In this document: positions 63,596 through 64,000 of the stretch, piece after piece
How the letters are laid out: every line of letters begins with the position of its first letter
How positions within the stretch are numbered: position 1 is the stretch's first letter
Assembly: GCA_014155875.1 (NCBI GenBank)
Contig: JACEFZ010001371.1
Span: forward strand, 750,501 to 814,500
DNA from: Cepaea nemoralis
Lineage: Eukaryota; Mollusca; Gastropoda; Stylommatophora; Helicidae
Length of the DNA stretch: 64,000 bases
Reading direction: 5' to 3'
Made by a program: the position numbers and the translations under genes
The notes under the pieces: model-generated
Seen by the model: only the letters and a program-made list of their open reading frames with translations
The model's database searches: none
What the model was told of the DNA's origin: nothing

Positions 63596-63829
63596 ATTCA
63601 GTGCCAAACAAAACGTATATCTGGACCAAACATGGTACACAAATTAAATGTATAAGTATTATAATGTAAACGTTAGTTCACTGAACATTGAATTTGCTGA
63701 AAATACCACGAAACAAGACACATGACACGATGCTTCTACTATGGCGATATATCGTCCTTCTGTCCAAATGAACACACGTAGTATTGTTTGGCGCTCACAG
63801 AAGGAGAAGAAAGAAGTAAAGACTAGAGG
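63596..63829. other. Unassigned spacer
   Basis: Nothing recognised before the dispersed repeat at the right edge. Confidence 0.35.
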
Positions 63830-64000
63830 ACGCACTAGGTGTCGTGTCCTCCTTTAAAGTGTCGTCCCTGGAGTGAAGAGAGTCAACACCCACATTATAA
63901 TATTTTTTCTTTTTCAATATCCTGGAGAATCCACCAGCTTCCGTCCAACACACTCCATCAGCCAATGGACACCTTTTCCTATCACTCTCTCACTGTCGTA
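63830..64000 (+). mobile_element. Second copy of the 10.8-kb dispersed repeat (runs off window)
   Basis: GTGTCGTGTCCTCCTTTAAA, GTCGTCCCTGGAGTGAAGAG, TATCCTGGAGAATCCACCAG and CACTCTCTCACTGTCGTA are the reverse complement of 10840-11003 with a few changes. The coding sense is therefore plus here. The copy is cut by the window end, so its full length and flanks are unknown. Confidence 0.85.

Overview
The window is nuclear DNA of an invertebrate-like metazoan and is almost entirely transposable elements and tandem repeats. The reasons are AT-rich sequence, several LINE lineages, tRNA-headed SINEs, hAT and mariner-like elements, long microsatellites, and no operon-like gene packing. I cannot place it to a phylum. 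No complete host gene is visible. The only host-gene candidate is one exon-like block at 57825-58027 (+).

The LINEs fall into recurring families, lettered here for convenience. LINE-A: RT ending in a C2H2 finger. LINE-B: CR1-like, with an SGNH-type ORF1 and a (TTCG)n tail. LINE-C: single EN-RT-RNase H ORF with a (GAA)n tail. LINE-E: RTE-like with a (TGAT)n tail. LINE-F, I, J, K, L and M: RTE-like or unassigned fragments. LINE-G: RT plus RNase H. LINE-H: RTE-like. Two copies have uninterrupted ORFs: LINE-H (21049-24356, 974 aa, 9-bp target-site duplication, TSD) and LINE-C (32049-37262, 1228 aa, 10-bp TSD). Most others are truncated and frameshifted.

Layout. 1-1.3 kb is a satellite. 2.1-9 kb is a near full-length LINE-B on the minus strand, carrying two nested LINE-A insertions. 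9-13.5 kb is low-information DNA with 50- and 59-bp minisatellites. 13.6-19.5 kb is LINE-L, then a three-level nest (LINE-C inside LINE-B inside LINE-E). 19.7-20.4 kb is a 34-bp minisatellite. 21-24.4 kb is intact LINE-H. 25-30 kb holds LINE-A/G pieces, a SINE, a 64-bp minisatellite and minus-strand LINE-M. 32-37.8 kb is intact LINE-C inside LINE-E. 38-42.3 kb is a LINE-B whose 3' UTR holds about 2.6 kb of GT/GA simple sequence. 43-45.4 kb is LINE-G, LINE-I and a 28-bp minisatellite. 45.7-49.1 kb is a hAT transposon with an exact 8-bp TSD inside a LINE-H fragment. 49-57.4 kb is LINE fragments and SINEs. 57.4-64 kb holds the exon candidate, SINEs, a hAT MITE and a mariner/pogo-like MITE.

The most novel item is a 340-bp tRNA-less SINE-like retroposon (SINE-X) in two nearly identical, TSD-flanked copies (55282-55621 and 62224-62563). 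A second is a SINE family (SINE-1, about nine copies) whose conserved core ends in a hairpin kept by compensatory change. Exact TSDs at many junctions give a relative insertion chronology.
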